A DNA stretch of 64,000 nucleotides from Prochlorococcus sp. MIT 1223 (GCF_034092465.1 NZ_CP139303.1:896865-960864), one strand, 5' to 3'; counted from the first letter of the stretch, positions 28,676 to 39,496 are shown. Numbers and translations: made by a program. Notes: generated by a model not told the origin, from the sequence alone.

Positions 28676-31573
28676 TTACAATCTATTTATTATTTCCAAG
28701 CACCTAGAACATAGTTTTGGATGTTTAAGATCCTTACCAATATCATTCTCAAAATGCCAACATCTGTCACATTTCGAACCTCTGGCTTTTGATATCTCCA
28801 AAAGGCAAGTATCATTTTCTATAATTACAAATGTTTCTGCCCAAGGTTCTCCATCTATCTGCAAAGAAGAGACAAGCAACCAGTCACGCAAATTATCTAC
28901 TTCTTTAAAAGATGATTTATCTAGCCAATTCATAGCCTCAGCAAGATAACTATCTCTAATTTCAATACGTAATGACGCCTCAAGTGAGGATCCAATGTTA
29001 TTACTAACTCTACATTCTTCTAACCCTCTATTGACTTCACTTCTTAAATTCCTTAAATAAGAAATTGGTTGAGTTAGGGAATCGTTTACCCATATATTTG
29101 GTACTTTAGGCCATCCATTTTTAAAGACAGATTCTACTTTTGTGTCATAAGGGATATTTTGCCATATATCTTCAGCCATATGGGGTAAAACAGGAGCGAT
29201 CATTCCAGCAAGCCTTTCAATAATTAAGGACAAAACTGTCTGACAAGTCCTTCTAGTCCTATCATTTGGTGCACTAATATAAAGTCGATCCTTCGCAATA
29301 TCTAAGTAAAAGTTAGACAAATCAACGACACAAAAACTTTGAATTGTCTGGAAAAATTTTGAAAATTCATAATTTTCAAATGCACTTGTTACTTCATCTA
29401 TAACTTCACCAGTTCTATGAAGCATCCATTGGTCTATAAGAGGTAATTCATTAATATTAATTTCATTTTTATGAGGATCAAAATCATGCAAGTTTCCCAA
29501 TAAGTACCTAGAAGTATTTCTAATTTTTCTATATACATCAGATAATTGCTTCAAAATATTTGATCCTATCGGCACATCAACCGAATAATCTACAGAGCTA
29601 ACCCAAAGTCTTAAAACATCAGCTCCGAATGGTGGTTCTTTTTTTTGATTAGAACCACCGTTAATTATAATTAATGGATCAACAATATTGCCTAAAGATT
29701 TGCTCATTTTTCTCCCATTTTCATCTAAAGCAAAGCCATGAGTTAAAACTCTTTTATAAGGAGCTTGATTATTCACTGCAACCGAAGTAAGTAGGGAAGA
29801 TTGAAACCATCCTCTATGCTGGTCTGAACCTTCTAGATATAAATCAGCAGGGTAATTCAATCCATTGTTCTGACAACATATAGCTTTCCAACTTGATCCT
29901 GAGTCGAACCATACATCCATAGTATCTGTGCCCTTAATCCATCTAGATGCCTCATTCTTATATGAAGGTGGTAAAAGATCTGATTCATTTTTTTCCCACC
30001 AAATATCAGCACCATGGTCAGCAAATAATGTCTCTATATGATTCAATGTTTCTTCATTTAAAAGAACATTACTTCCATTTCTCTCATAGAAAACTGGTAT
30101 TGGAACTCCCCAAGTTCTTTGTCTAGATATACACCAATCACCTCTATCTTTAACCATTGAAGTAATCCTATTTCTCCCTGAATTTGGTAGCCAATCAACT
30201 GAATCTATAGACTCTAAAGCATTTTCACGAAATCCTTCCACTGAGGCAAACCATTGTTCAGTTGCCCTAAAAATTGTAGGTTTCTTTGTTCTCCAATCAT
30301 ATGGGTACTTATGTTCATAAGGGACCTGTTTTAATAAAGCGCCAGTTTCTTCAAGGGACTTGATAATTACTGAATTAGCATCTTTCAAAACATTTAAGCC
30401 TGCAAATTCACCAGCTTCTTCAGTGAAAATGCCACTTTCATTTACAGGGCAAAGTATTGGCAAGTTATATTTAAGCCCTGTATTAAAGTCATCAACACCA
30501 TGGCCAGGAGCAGTATGAACAAGTCCAGTGCCTGAGTCTATATTTATATAGTCGCCTGCAATGACTACGGGACTATTCCTATCAAACAAAGGATGTTTAT
30601 ATAAAATTCCTTCTAATAGAGAACCTTTTACTTTCGCTTCTTCAAGAAATTTTATTTGAGTAATTTCAGAAACTTTTGAAAGCAATGATGAAGCTAATAT
30701 AATTATTTGACTCTTTCCATATGAAGCAAATGTGTAATCTAGTTTTTCATTAACTCCAATTGCTAAATTTGCAGGAAGAGTCCATGGTGTAGTTGTCCAA
30801 ACAGCAACTTTTATAGATTTGTTATTTAATAACGCAGAGTCTAAACCCTGTTTAATTAATTCCTTGATTAGTTGCTCAGGAAGTTTGACTACTTCAAAAG
30901 TTAAATACACACTTGGGCTAATATGACCTTCTGGATATTCCAGTTCCGCTTCAGCTAAAGCAGTTCTAGAACTAGGACTCCAATGAACAGGCTTAAGTCC
31001 TCTATAGATATATCCCTTAAGCGCCATCTCACCAAATAATTTTATTTGAGCCGCCTCATATTTTTTATCCAGAGTTAGATAAGGGTTTTGCCAATCTGCC
31101 CAAATACCCCATCTCCTAAATCCTGACATTTGACTGGCGACCTGTTTTCTTGCATAGCTGGCTGCCTTTTTTCTAAGTTTTAGAGGAGTTAAATTTTTTC
31201 TTTGTTCTTGATCAAGCGTCTGAAGTACCTTTAATTCAATTGGAAGACCATGACAATCCCAACCAGGAACAAAGTTAACTCTTTTCCCTTGCAGAATTTG
31301 AAATTTATTGATTATGTCCTTAAGTACTTTGTTAAGAGCATGCCCCATATGAAGCTTCCCATTTGCATATGGAGGTCCATCATGCAATGTAAATACAGCA
31401 CCTTTATTATTCCTGCCAAGCTCTAGATCAATTCCGTGATCACTCCAAAAAGCCTGGAGCTCAGGCTCTCGAATAGTGGAATTAGCCCTCATCCCAAAAT
31501 TTGTCTTCAACAGATTTAGGGTTTCCTTGTAGGACGTAATTATAGTTTCGTCCTTTTTTTTATCCTTAGTCAC
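28676..31573 (-). CDS. ileS: isoleucyl-tRNA synthetase
   Basis: 965 residues, class I synthetase. HIGH motif [16 protein letters not shown] lies at about residue 77, the CP1 editing domain has [15 protein letters not shown] and [21 protein letters not shown] appears in [10 protein letters not shown], and the C-terminal zinc site is CDRCWHFEN...CSRC. The start is GTG at 31573. All catalytic and editing motifs look intact. It is encoded alone on the minus strand with a 310-bp upstream spacer. Confidence 0.97.
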   Translation of the reverse strand: MTKDKKKDETIITSYKETLNLLKTNFGMRANSTIREPELQAFWSDHGIDLELGRNNKGAVFTLHDGPPYANGKLHMGHALNKVLKDIINKFQILQGKRVNFVPGWDCHGLPIELKVLQTLDQEQRKNLTPLKLRKKAASYARKQVASQMSGFRRWGIWADWQNPYLTLDKKYEAAQIKLFGEMALKGYIYRGLKPVHWSPSSRTALAEAELEYPEGHISPSVYLTFEVVKLPEQLIKELIKQGLDSALLNNKSIKVAVWTTTPWTLPANLAIGVNEKLDYTFASYGKSQIIILASSLLSKVSEITQIKFLEEAKVKGSLLEGILYKHPLFDRNSPVVIAGDYINIDSGTGLVHTAPGHGVDDFNTGLKYNLPILCPVNESGIFTEEAGEFAGLNVLKDANSVIIKSLEETGALLKQVPYEHKYPYDWRTKKPTIFRATEQWFASVEGFRENALESIDSVDWLPNSGRNRITSMVKDRGDWCISRQRTWGVPIPVFYERNGSNVLLNEETLNHIETLFADHGADIWWEKNESDLLPPSYKNEASRWIKGTDTMDVWFDSGSSWKAICCQNNGLNYPADLYLEGSDQHRGWFQSSLLTSVAVNNQAPYKRVLTHGFALDENGRKMSKSLGNIVDPLIIINGGSNQKKEPPFGADVLRLWVSSVDYSVDVPIGSNILKQLSDVYRKIRNTSRYLLGNLHDFDPHKNEININELPLIDQWMLHRTGEVIDEVTSAFENYEFSKFFQTIQSFCVVDLSNFYLDIAKDRLYISAPNDRTRRTCQTVLSLIIERLAGMIAPVLPHMAEDIWQNIPYDTKVESVFKNGWPKVPNIWVNDSLTQPISYLRNLRSEVNRGLEECRVSNNIGSSLEASLRIEIRDSYLAEAMNWLDKSSFKEVDNLRDWLLVSSLQIDGEPWAETFVIIENDTCLLEISKARGSKCDRCWHFENDIGKDLKHPKLCSRCLEIINRL

Positions 31574-31883
31574 GTTGATAATTAATTAAAATGATTATGA
31601 GTCCTAGGAGGGACTATTTTCAAAATTAAACTGATTTGCAAAAATCTTCAAAGCCTATATTGCATCTCGCCAAGATTAAAATAAATAAATGTTCTCAACT
31701 AATAAAATTTGAGGAAACTTCGTCTTTAAGTCCAAACGTAACAAATTAGAAATTTGTAAATAATTGCCTTAGGGACACTGAGTCTAGCTAAAAGTCAAAA
31801 CCAAGAAATCTCACAACCAAAAAAAATCGGAAAATAATGGCCAATAAGGGTAAGTCTTCAATTACAATTCCTTGAAATCCATT
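31574..31883. other. 310-bp spacer between ileS and tRNA-Leu
   Basis: It should contain the leftward ileS promoter and leader and the rightward tRNA-Leu promoter. A short 5-bp hairpin (31600-31604 with 31611-31615) lies 27 bp before the ileS start; it is too weak to call an attenuator. I looked for a T-box specifier and antiterminator and saw none. No ORF of note. Confidence 0.4.
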
Positions 31884-31965
31884 GCCCACCTGGCGGAATT
31901 GGTAGACGCGCTGGTTTTAGGTACCAGTGACTTAGGTCGTGGGAGTTCAAGTCTCCCGGTGGGCA
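31884..31965 (+). tRNA. tRNA-Leu (anticodon TAG)
   Basis: An 82-base class II tRNA with long variable arm. Acceptor GCCCACC (31884-31890) pairs with GGTGGGC (31958-31964), discriminator A. The anticodon stem CTGGT/ACCAG encloses TTTAGGT, anticodon TAG. The variable arm and T arm GGGAGTTCAAGTCTCCC are present. CCA is not encoded. Confidence 0.97.
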
Positions 31966-32066
31966 TAAATTTCTTACACTGGTAAGGTCTTTATCTTTAT
32001 TGCTCTAATGTTGAATGGCAATAAATCAAGACTTAGCGAAAACTAGTCCAGCATAGTATAAAAAAA

Positions 32067-33056
32067 TTGAAGTCCTCCATTGACTGGCAAAAAGAACTAC
32101 AGGAGTTCCTGGACCCTCCCAGCGAATGGAACATCACTGTCTTTTTGTTTATTGGAGGTTATTTACTAGCAGGATTAAGCATATGGGAATGGTATAGAGG
32201 TGAATGGCCATTACCGCTGTTGGTCGGCTTAGCTTTTCTTGCTCTTCATATGGAAGGCACAGTAATTCATGACGCCTGCCATAACGCTGCTCACCCAAAT
32301 CGTTGGATCAATCAAGCTATGGGGCATGGAGCTGCAATTCTTCTTGGATTTAGCTTTCCTGTCTTTACCAGAGTTCATTTAGAGCATCACAAATACGTAA
32401 ATGACCCCAAAAACGATCCAGATCATATTGTCAGTACTTTTGGCCCTGTTTGGTTAATTGCACCAAGATTCTTTTATCACGAATACTTCTTTTTCGAAAG
32501 AAAGCTCTGGCGACGTTATGAATTAATGCAATGGGGAATAGAGAGAGGTTTATTTATATCAATTGTTTTGGCTGGACTTAAATTTAATTTTATGAATATT
32601 ATATATAATTTATGGTTTGGACCAGCCTTAATGGTTGGAGTAACATTAGGGATTTTCTTTGATTATCTACCACATAGACCTTTCTTGTCTCGCAATCGCT
32701 GGAAAAATGCGAGAGTTTATCCTAGTAAAACGATGAATTGGTTAATTATGGGCCAAAACTATCATTTAGTTCATCATTTGTGGCCTTCAATTCCTTGGTT
32801 TGAGTACAAACCAGCTTATGAAGTGACCAAACCATTATTAGATTCAAAAGGTTCTCCACAAAGAATGGGAATTTTTGAATCAAGTAAAGATGGATTTAAT
32901 TTCTTGTATGACATAGTTCTCGGTATTAGAAGCCACAAAAGAAATAGAAGTAAGATGAGAAATATTGCTAAGATAATTCCTAATAAAAATTTGAGGAAAA
33001 AATTTATTAGCCTTATTCATTCAACAGCCATTATTCCTATAGCTAAAGGCAAGTAA
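32067..33056 (+). CDS. crtR: beta-carotene hydroxylase CrtR
   Basis: 329 residues, a di-iron membrane hydroxylase of the fatty-acid-desaturase type. Histidine boxes are visible as HDACHNAAH, HLEHHKYVN and HLVHHLWPS, with HR in DYLPHRPF. CrtR adds 3-hydroxyl groups to the beta rings, making zeaxanthin, and in Prochlorococcus its activity also bears on alpha-carotene derivatives. Hydrophobic segments flank the boxes. The start is TTG at 32067. It ends directly at the convergent gatC stop, with no spacer. Confidence 0.95.
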   Translation: MKSSIDWQKELQEFLDPPSEWNITVFLFIGGYLLAGLSIWEWYRGEWPLPLLVGLAFLALHMEGTVIHDACHNAAHPNRWINQAMGHGAAILLGFSFPVFTRVHLEHHKYVNDPKNDPDHIVSTFGPVWLIAPRFFYHEYFFFERKLWRRYELMQWGIERGLFISIVLAGLKFNFMNIIYNLWFGPALMVGVTLGIFFDYLPHRPFLSRNRWKNARVYPSKTMNWLIMGQNYHLVHHLWPSIPWFEYKPAYEVTKPLLDSKGSPQRMGIFESSKDGFNFLYDIVLGIRSHKRNRSKMRNIAKIIPNKNLRKKFISLIHSTAIIPIAKGK

Positions 33057-33350
33057 CTAATCAGATAATATTTGAGGAACACGAAAGTAATCTGCCTCTC
33101 TGCATGGAGCCAAATCGATCAATTCTTCCCTAACTTGAGTAGGCTCAACAATATCTTTTCTCAAGACATTTACAACTTCAACTGCACGGGTAGTTGGCTG
33201 AACATCATTGGTATCAATTCTTTCAAGTTGCTCTATATATCCAAGAATGCTCTCTAATTGCTGAGAATAAATATCTATCTCTTCATCTTTCAAATCAATA
33301 CGAGCTAATTGAGCGACTTTACGTACATCATCAGAAGAAATGTTTGTCAT
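33057..33350 (-). CDS. gatC: Asp/Glu-tRNA amidotransferase subunit C
   Basis: 97 residues with the GatC pattern [50 protein letters not shown]. GatC wraps around GatA and stabilises the GatCAB complex that converts Glu-tRNA(Gln) (and Asp-tRNA(Asn)) to the amide form. ATG at 33350. gatA and gatB are not in the window. Confidence 0.94.
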   Translation of the reverse strand: MTNISSDDVRKVAQLARIDLKDEEIDIYSQQLESILGYIEQLERIDTNDVQPTTRAVEVVNVLRKDIVEPTQVREELIDLAPCREADYFRVPQILSD

Positions 33351-33375
33351 TAACTAGATAAAATAATTTTTTTAA

Positions 33376-33409
33376 TTTCCAAGACTACTCTTTAGATTAG
33401 CCTTGGAAA
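33376..33409. repeat. inverted repeat upstream of gatC
   Basis: TTTCCAAG (33376-33383) is the reverse complement of CTTGGAAA (33402-33409). CTA and TAG next to the arms add three more pairs after one mismatch. It lies between two divergent genes, so it is not an obvious terminator; an operator or an mRNA leader hairpin is possible. Confidence 0.4.
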
Positions 33410-33500
33410 AATTTTGTATATATAAATTATACTAAATTCAGCTTAAGATTTTATTATTACTTCTAGAAATACAAATTAACTTTGAAGATAGTAATTTATT

Positions 33501-34148
33501 ATTAAGGTAAATCTTCGTTCTTTTATCAAAATAGATCAGAAATTATTATCTGAAGATTTTTTTAAGCGCCCAGCAAATTTAGTTGCGCCTGATTTAATTG
33601 GATGCAGATTAATCAAAAAAGCATCTAATGGATCACTTCTATGGGGTGTGATAGTAGAAACAGAAGCATATTCTCAAGAGGAGCCTGCATGTCACGGTTT
33701 TAAAAAAAGGACCTCCGCTAATGAAACCTTGTTTGGACTCCCAGGGAGATTATATGTATATCTAACTTATGGGTCACATTATTGCGTAAATATAGTGACC
33801 GAAAAAGCAAATTGGGCTAATGGGGTTTTATTGCGAGCTATCTCCATACCAGGAGAGAATGAGCGAATAGCATCTGGGCCAGGATTGTTAGCAAAAAAAT
33901 TCGGCTTAAACAAAACCCATGACAATTTACCTATATCAGTAGAGAATAATATATGGCTTGCAGAGAAAACAGCTTCCATAAGCATGCAAAAAATAATAGA
34001 AACAACAAGGGTGGGCATATCAAAAGCTAAGCAATTAAAATGGAGATGGTATTTGCAATCCAGTAGAAGCGTAAGCAAACGAGAAAAAGGAGACAGAGTG
34101 CCTCCTAAGGAATTGTCTTGGTACCCGACACATCTTGATGGGCTATGA
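33501..34148 (+). CDS. 3-methyladenine DNA glycosylase (AAG/MPG family)
   Basis: The frame matches the alkyladenine glycosylase family: [24 protein letters not shown], then [22 protein letters not shown] with the catalytic Glu, [23 protein letters not shown] and [13 protein letters not shown]. It excises alkylated purines. The first usual start codon is GTG at 33648, but that would remove the conserved N-terminal strand. The frame is open back to 33495 with no ATG, GTG or TTG, so either an ATT (33498 or 33501) is used or the start has decayed. The 3' end overlaps pyrB by 4 bp (ATGA). The 5' boundary is uncertain. Confidence 0.75.
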   Translation: MKVNLRSFIKIDQKLLSEDFFKRPANLVAPDLIGCRLIKKASNGSLLWGVIVETEAYSQEEPACHGFKKRTSANETLFGLPGRLYVYLTYGSHYCVNIVTEKANWANGVLLRAISIPGENERIASGPGLLAKKFGLNKTHDNLPISVENNIWLAEKTASISMQKIIETTRVGISKAKQLKWRWYLQSSRSVSKREKGDRVPPKELSWYPTHLDGL

Positions 34149-35167
34149 ATAATTGGGCACATAAACATGTTTTAGATCTTGCAAGTTTCTCTCTGGAAGA
34201 TTATTCAACAGTTATTGCACTTGCTGATCGATTCAGATCTCTTCCTGAAACAGGAACAAGAAAGCTGCCTGCATTGCAAGGTAAATTAATAACCACTTTA
34301 TTTTTCGAACCCAGTACCCGCACAAGAAGTAGCTTTGAATTAGCAGCTAAAAAACTGTCAGCAGACGTTCAAAACTTTGCTCCCCAGAGCAGTGCTTTAA
34401 CCAAAGGAGAAAGTCCTCTTGACACAGCAATTACATATATGTCTATGGGAGCAGATGTTTTAGTTATTCGCCACAATTTATCTAACATCTCAGCAGAAAT
34501 TGCTAGTTATATAGATCAAGAAGGACTAAATACTTCGATACTTAATGCAGGGGATGGTCTTCACAGCCACCCAAGCCAAGGTTTACTTGATTTATTTACC
34601 CTTGCAAGTTTTTTTAATCCAAATGAACCCAGCACCAAATCACTTTCAGGCAAAAATATAGCAATCGTAGGGGACATCCTTCATTCGCGAGTGGCCCGTT
34701 CAAACTTGTGGGCACTAACTGCATGTGAAGCAAATGTCATTTTATGTGGTCCTCAAAATCTATTACCAGATGATTTCGTACAATTTATAGATTCTCCACC
34801 ACCCGGAATAAAAAAAGACCCAATTAATAAACGAGGCAATATTTCTATTGAAAGATCTTTAAAAGATTGTTTAAAAGATGTGGATGCAGTAATGACATTA
34901 AGGCTCCAGAAGGAGAGGATGAAAAAAAGTCTTATTACAGATATAAATAGATATTATTTTGACTATGGGATAACTCATGAGAATCTTAAATATTGCCGAA
35001 GAAAAATACCTGTAATGCATCCTGGTCCAGTAAATCGAGGGATCGAGATTAGTAGTGAAGTTATTCAAGATAATTCAATAAGTTTGATTAACCAGCAAGT
35101 TAGAAATGGAATTCCCATAAGGATGGCGCTGCTTTACTTACTTACAAACAGAAAGTTAACGGAGTAG
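34145..35167 (+). CDS. pyrB: aspartate carbamoyltransferase catalytic subunit
   Basis: 340 residues, second step of pyrimidine synthesis. Carbamoyl-phosphate motif [19 protein letters not shown] is at about residues 57-75, the loop [17 protein letters not shown] follows, then [20 protein letters not shown], and the aspartate-binding block [11 protein letters not shown] and [16 protein letters not shown] at 34145 overlaps the glycosylase stop (ATGA), indicating translational coupling. No pyrI regulatory chain is next to it. Confidence 0.96.
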   Translation: MNNWAHKHVLDLASFSLEDYSTVIALADRFRSLPETGTRKLPALQGKLITTLFFEPSTRTRSSFELAAKKLSADVQNFAPQSSALTKGESPLDTAITYMSMGADVLVIRHNLSNISAEIASYIDQEGLNTSILNAGDGLHSHPSQGLLDLFTLASFFNPNEPSTKSLSGKNIAIVGDILHSRVARSNLWALTACEANVILCGPQNLLPDDFVQFIDSPPPGIKKDPINKRGNISIERSLKDCLKDVDAVMTLRLQKERMKKSLITDINRYYFDYGITHENLKYCRRKIPVMHPGPVNRGIEISSEVIQDNSISLINQQVRNGIPIRMALLYLLTNRKLTE

Positions 35168-35192
35168 TAAAAAAGTATTTTAGTCCTGCTTT

Positions 35193-35534
35193 CTATAAAA
35201 GCTTAAACCCTTCCATAAATAGTCCATATATCAATCCCATTCTCAACATATCCATCATATTTAAAATAATTAAAGACTTTCTTTTAGAGTCAAACTGTCT
35301 TCTTAGCCTAACCATTATCTCAATAATTATAACTACTATAAAAGCACCTACCGGATCCATTAATGCCAAGGTTCCATTAATCATTCCCAATGAAGATCCT
35401 AGAAAGAATCCTGAAAGAAAAATAATCAAGTATAATGAATATCGTCTCCATGGATTTCGCCCCCAATCACTTAGTCTTTCGAGGGCCATCCAAAAGGTCT
35501 TATGTAAATTTGTAGGTTGAAGTTTCTTTGTCAT
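35193..35534 (-). CDS. DUF565 / Ycf20-like membrane protein
   Basis: 113 residues with two or three hydrophobic segments (YLIIFLSGFFLGSSLGMINGTLALMDPVGAFIVVIIIEIMVRL). The GFFLGSSLG motif and the RRQ...LNMMDMLRMGLIYGLFMEGFKLL ending match the DUF565 family, which includes chloroplast Ycf20, linked in algae to non-photochemical quenching. The role in this organism is unknown. ATG at 35534. A 291-bp spacer without a credible gene separates it from coaBC. Confidence 0.8.
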   Translation of the reverse strand: MTKKLQPTNLHKTFWMALERLSDWGRNPWRRYSLYLIIFLSGFFLGSSLGMINGTLALMDPVGAFIVVIIIEIMVRLRRQFDSKRKSLIILNMMDMLRMGLIYGLFMEGFKLL

Positions 35535-35825
35535 ATCAATAAAGATAAAGAATTAAATAAAGAAAAAGATTGGTCAAGGATGCTTTAAAATTATTTTTGG
35601 TTAATTTCCATAAATTTTTGGAGAACATAACTCAATTATCTAAACAGATGTTCTGTTTTTGATTCATTAATTGATCTCTTTTCTTTTTTATTCAAAGACC
35701 TTTAGCCTCAAGTAATTATGATTAAGATTATTTTAGCGTCGAAGGGATAAAATAAATATGAAACTAATAATGACTTCAAGCTATTAACTTTTTATCCATT
35801 TGAATTAAAAAGCAGCAATCCATCA

Positions 35826-37103
35826 ATGAATAATGAAGAACTACAATCTCTACAAGGAGTAAAAGTACTGGTAGGAGTCGCTGGAAGTATTGCCGCGACG
35901 AAAACTCCAATGCTTGTTAGCAATTTAATTAAAGCTGGAGCAGAAGTTCGTTGTGTTGTAACTAAAAGCGCTTCTATGCTTGTTAGCCCAATAGCCTTAT
36001 CAACACTAAGTAGAAATAGATGTTTTCAAGATGAAGATCAATGGGATCCAAAAGAATCAAAGCCTCTACATATATCTCTCTCCGAATGGGCAGAAATAAT
36101 TGTTATAGCTCCGCTCAGTGCTACCTCTTTAAGCAAATGGGTAAATGGCTCTGCCGAGGGGCTGCTGGCAAGCATTCTTTTAGCATCTGAGAAACCTATC
36201 ATTGCAGCAGCTGCAATGAACACAGGCATGTGGCAAAACAGCTCTGTTATAAAGAATTGGAAATCTTTAGATGATTATCCGAAGGTACTTAAATTAAACC
36301 CTTCTTCTGGAATCCTGGCATGCGATCGAATAGGAGAAGGGCGAATGGCAAGTGTAGAAATTATTCAATTAGCTATAAAGAGTGCATTAATTACAAAAAA
36401 TGCAAATCTTCTAATTAAGAAAGACTTATTAGGAAAAAATGTCTTAATTACCGCAGGAGCAACAATTGAATATTTAGATCCTGCAAGACAAATCTCTAAT
36501 AGAAGTAGCGGAAGGATGGGAATTTCAATCGCTCAAGCAGCCAGATTTAGAGGAGCCAAGGTTGATTTAATTCATGGAGCTCTAAATATTCAAGAACCTT
36601 TACTAGAAGGATTAAATACATTTAACGTTAGCAATGCGGATCAAATGCAGGTTTCTTTAAGAGAACGACAAGTTTCTGCAGATTTAATAGTAATGACAGC
36701 AGCTGTTTCGGATTTACGGAAGAAAAGAGGAGCTAGCAAAAACAAACTGAGTAAAGCTGAATTAATTGCATCATTACCAGAGGAACTCGAAATTGTCCCG
36801 GATTTGCTCAAGGAAGTGACCAGCAGAAAAGAAACAAACCAATTAATTCTTGGCTTCGCCGCATTAACTGGTCAAGATGAGCATATAAAGGCGCTTGGAG
36901 AAGAAAAAAGAGTTAATAAAGGTTGTGATCTGCTAATGGCAAACCCAATAGATCGACCAAATGAAGGATTTGGTGAAAATAATAACGGTGGTTACTTATT
37001 AGGACCAAACAACATGTCAATAAAACTTGAAGTTCAATCAAAATTTGAACTGGCGCACAAATTAATTGACCATTTATTAGCGTTTAAATCAAAAAATTCG
37101 TAG
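35826..37103 (+). CDS. coaBC: bifunctional phosphopantothenoylcysteine decarboxylase / phosphopantothenate-cysteine ligase
   Basis: 425 residues. The FMN-dependent decarboxylase half (CoaC) has VLVGVAGSIAATKTPMLVSNL, the HISLSEWAEIIVIAPLSA segment with catalytic His, and AAAMNTGMW. The synthetase half (CoaB) begins near residue 200 with NVLITAGATIEYLDPARQISNRSSGRMG and includes the VMTAAVSDL loop and the family's LLMANPID motif. It makes 4'-phosphopantetheine for coenzyme A. ATG at 35826. Confidence 0.95.
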   Translation: MNNEELQSLQGVKVLVGVAGSIAATKTPMLVSNLIKAGAEVRCVVTKSASMLVSPIALSTLSRNRCFQDEDQWDPKESKPLHISLSEWAEIIVIAPLSATSLSKWVNGSAEGLLASILLASEKPIIAAAAMNTGMWQNSSVIKNWKSLDDYPKVLKLNPSSGILACDRIGEGRMASVEIIQLAIKSALITKNANLLIKKDLLGKNVLITAGATIEYLDPARQISNRSSGRMGISIAQAARFRGAKVDLIHGALNIQEPLLEGLNTFNVSNADQMQVSLRERQVSADLIVMTAAVSDLRKKRGASKNKLSKAELIASLPEELEIVPDLLKEVTSRKETNQLILGFAALTGQDEHIKALGEEKRVNKGCDLLMANPIDRPNEGFGENNNGGYLLGPNNMSIKLEVQSKFELAHKLIDHLLAFKSKNS

Positions 37104-37330
37104 CAAAGCAAAAATTACTACATCTTTCCATTTCTTAACAGAATTGCTCAAAAAGCCTGCCCTGCAAGACATCTCAAAAAAAAATATGCGATTTTTCTGG
37201 CTTCAATAAGCTACGGGTTGTTGAGAGCTATAAAAGGCTGGCCATAAGGACCATTTACCCTTGTAAGCTCCCAACTGATTCATTGGGCGGTTTATACCGC
37301 AGTCATTTGGCCTTTAACGGCTTCCCTCCC

Positions 37331-38131
37331 ATGCGATTTCGTCCTCTATTAGCCTTGGTTCTGGCTTTCTGCCTGGCCTTCATATCTGCCCCAAGTGATG
37401 TTTCTGCAGCCTTTGTCAAAGGTCCTGAAAGGGGTAATGCCCGATTTGGGAACGTTGTAAATACAGGCCAAGCAGGAGAATGTACGACCCTTCCAGAGGG
37501 TTCTTCAGGATCCATCAATGCTGATGGAAACTTCAAAAGCCTTTGCTTACAGCCAACCCAAATTTTTGTAAAAGCTGCAGCAAGCAAGCGTAAACAAGCT
37601 GAGTTTCAACCTGCAAAAATCATCAGTCCTCGTTTTAATACCAGTATTGACGAGGTTTATGGAGATCTTTCAGGTGGCAAATTCACTGAAAAAGGTGGTA
37701 TTGATTTTTCTCTAATTACAGTTCTTGCTCCAGATGGAGAAGAATTTCCATTAGCTTTCTCTGTTAAAGATATGGTTGCTGATGGTGGCAAATCAATAGC
37801 CCCAGGAGCTGAATTTAAAGGCACAACTTTCACTCCTAGTTATAGGACTGGTGCTTTTCTTGATCCTAAAAGTCGCGCCAAAGATACTGGTGTTGAATAT
37901 GCTCAGGGTCTAGTTGCTCTTGGTGGAGATGATGAAGATCTTGCCAGAGAAAATGTGAAGAAAGATATTTCTGGCAAGGGTGAAATAACCCTTTCTATCG
38001 AAGCTGTCGATTCTGACACTAACGAGTTTGCCGGAACCTTCGTCGCAGTTCAACCATCTGATAATGATCTTGGTTCTAAGGATCCAACTGATATAAAAAT
38101 CACTGGTAACTTCTATGGCAAAAAAGCTTAA
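37331..38131 (+). CDS. psbO: photosystem II manganese-stabilising protein PsbO
   Basis: 266 residues, a lumenal protein that protects the Mn4CaO5 cluster. A Sec-type signal (RFRPLLALVLAFCLAFISAPSDVSA) precedes the mature part. Family marks are the two conserved cysteines (AGECTTL and SLCLQP), the segment EVYGDLSGGKFTEKGGIDF and the end ITGNFYGKKA. I chose the ATG at 37331, because the open frame before it starts only from a TTG. A long AT-rich 5' spacer and a strong terminator after it suggest its own transcript. Confidence 0.97.
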   Translation: MRFRPLLALVLAFCLAFISAPSDVSAAFVKGPERGNARFGNVVNTGQAGECTTLPEGSSGSINADGNFKSLCLQPTQIFVKAAASKRKQAEFQPAKIISPRFNTSIDEVYGDLSGGKFTEKGGIDFSLITVLAPDGEEFPLAFSVKDMVADGGKSIAPGAEFKGTTFTPSYRTGAFLDPKSRAKDTGVEYAQGLVALGGDDEDLARENVKKDISGKGEITLSIEAVDSDTNEFAGTFVAVQPSDNDLGSKDPTDIKITGNFYGKKA

Positions 38132-38167
38132 GGAATAGCTTTCTTTCGCTTTAAAACCAATACCAAC

Positions 38168-38206
38168 AAAAAAAGGTGAGAGTCATAAAGACTCCACCTT
38201 TTTTTT
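38168..38206. terminator. terminator of psbO
   Basis: GGTG (38175-38178) plus GAGTC (38180-38184), with one bulged A, pair with GACTC (38190-38194) and CACC (38195-38198) around the loop ATAAA, followed by eight T. The A-run before the stem makes it bidirectional in form. It lies 36 bp after the psbO stop and 71 bp before sat. Confidence 0.88.
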
Positions 38207-38276
38207 AACTGAATCAGCTTCTTTTCATTTTTTGTACCATCATCTGGGAGAATTTGCGAGATACAAAAAACCTTTA

Positions 38277-39452
38277 ATGAGCCCTAATAAATATTCTTAT
38301 GCAAATCAATTAGATTTGATCCCTCCATATGGAGACGAGCTAATTAATTTAATGGCACCAATCAACGAGCTCAAGAATCTCAAACAAAGTGCCAACAAAA
38401 CCCTTGAATGCTCAGACCGCAATGCTTGTGACATCGAATTACTAGTGATTGGAGGTTTCTCTCCTGCTAGAGGTTTTATGAATAAAGCAGATTATGAGTC
38501 AGTTGTAAGAAAGCACCGAACGACATCAGGTCATTTGTTTGGATTACCAATAGTGCTTGATACAGATCAAGAAGATCTGCAAAAGGGAGATCGAGTATTA
38601 CTCAAGTACAAAGGGCAAGATCTTGCTGTAATTGATATAGAAGAAAAATGGATTCCGGACAAAGTAACTGAAGCAAAATTCTGTTATGGAACAACTTCCC
38701 TAGAGCATCCAGCAGTCAAAATGATTGCAACAGAAAGAAAAAAATACTACTTAGGAGGCAAAATTCAAGGAATCGAACTACCCGAGAGAGTTTTCCCTTG
38801 TAAAACTCCTTCTGAAGTGAGATCAACACTTCCATCAGGAAGTGATGTTGTTGCTTTCCAATGTCGCAATCCTATACACAGAGCACATTATGAGCTTTTT
38901 ACAAGAGCTCTAAAAGCAGACAATGTAAAAGAGAATGCTGTTGTATTAGTTCATCCAACTTGCGGGCCCACTCAACAAGATGACATACCAGGTCCTGTCA
39001 GATTTCAAACTTATGAACGATTAGCGAAAGAAGTTAATAATCCAAGTATTCGTTGGGCATATCTTCCATATTCAATGCACATGGCAGGCCCGCGAGAAGC
39101 TCTTCAGCATATGATTATCAGAAGAAACTATGGATGCACTCACTTCATCATTGGAAGGGATATGGCTGGTTGCAAATCGAGCCTTACAGGTGAAGATTTC
39201 TACGGAGCTTATGACGCACAGGAATTTGCAAAAGAATGTGCAAAAGAACTTGAGATGAAAACCGTACCTTCATTAAATTTAGTTTTTACAGAAGAAGAAG
39301 GTTATGTAACAGCAGAGAAAGCAAAGCAACTGGGGCTTCACATCAAGAAACTCAGTGGAACTCAATTCAGACAAATGCTACGTTCTGGCGAAGAGATACC
39401 AGAGTGGTTTGCATTCAAAAGCGTAGTGGATGTTCTAAGGGACTCCAAATAA
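38277..39452 (+). CDS. sat: sulfate adenylyltransferase (ATP sulfurylase)
   Basis: 391 residues, homo-oligomeric Sat type. It activates sulfate to APS, the first step of assimilation. Motifs are GGFSPARGFMNKADYESVV, FQCRNPIHRAHYELF (the QXRNP-HXXH pair), GPTQQDDIPGPVR, and IIGRDMAGCKS. The chosen ATG at 38277 is 15 codons after an in-frame TTG; the family start MSPNKYSY supports the ATG. ftsH follows 44 bp downstream. Confidence 0.95.
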   Translation: MSPNKYSYANQLDLIPPYGDELINLMAPINELKNLKQSANKTLECSDRNACDIELLVIGGFSPARGFMNKADYESVVRKHRTTSGHLFGLPIVLDTDQEDLQKGDRVLLKYKGQDLAVIDIEEKWIPDKVTEAKFCYGTTSLEHPAVKMIATERKKYYLGGKIQGIELPERVFPCKTPSEVRSTLPSGSDVVAFQCRNPIHRAHYELFTRALKADNVKENAVVLVHPTCGPTQQDDIPGPVRFQTYERLAKEVNNPSIRWAYLPYSMHMAGPREALQHMIIRRNYGCTHFIIGRDMAGCKSSLTGEDFYGAYDAQEFAKECAKELEMKTVPSLNLVFTEEEGYVTAEKAKQLGLHIKKLSGTQFRQMLRSGEEIPEWFAFKSVVDVLRDSK

Positions 39453-39496
39453 GCACTAAATCCTATTAACATTACTTTCATAACAGAAAAAGAACC

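Noticed and set aside
31574-31700. Possible T-box riboswitch or attenuator before ileS
   Set aside because: Only a 5-bp hairpin is seen, without specifier loop, T-box sequence or terminator; T-boxes are not expected in cyanobacteria.
35535-35825. Possible small gene in the 291-bp spacer before coaBC
   Set aside because: Only 9-10 codon frames (such as one starting MIKIILASKG) are present; I see no RNA gene either.
36038-36229. 63-codon minus-strand ORF inside coaBC
   Set aside because: Antisense shadow of a well-conserved decarboxylase domain.
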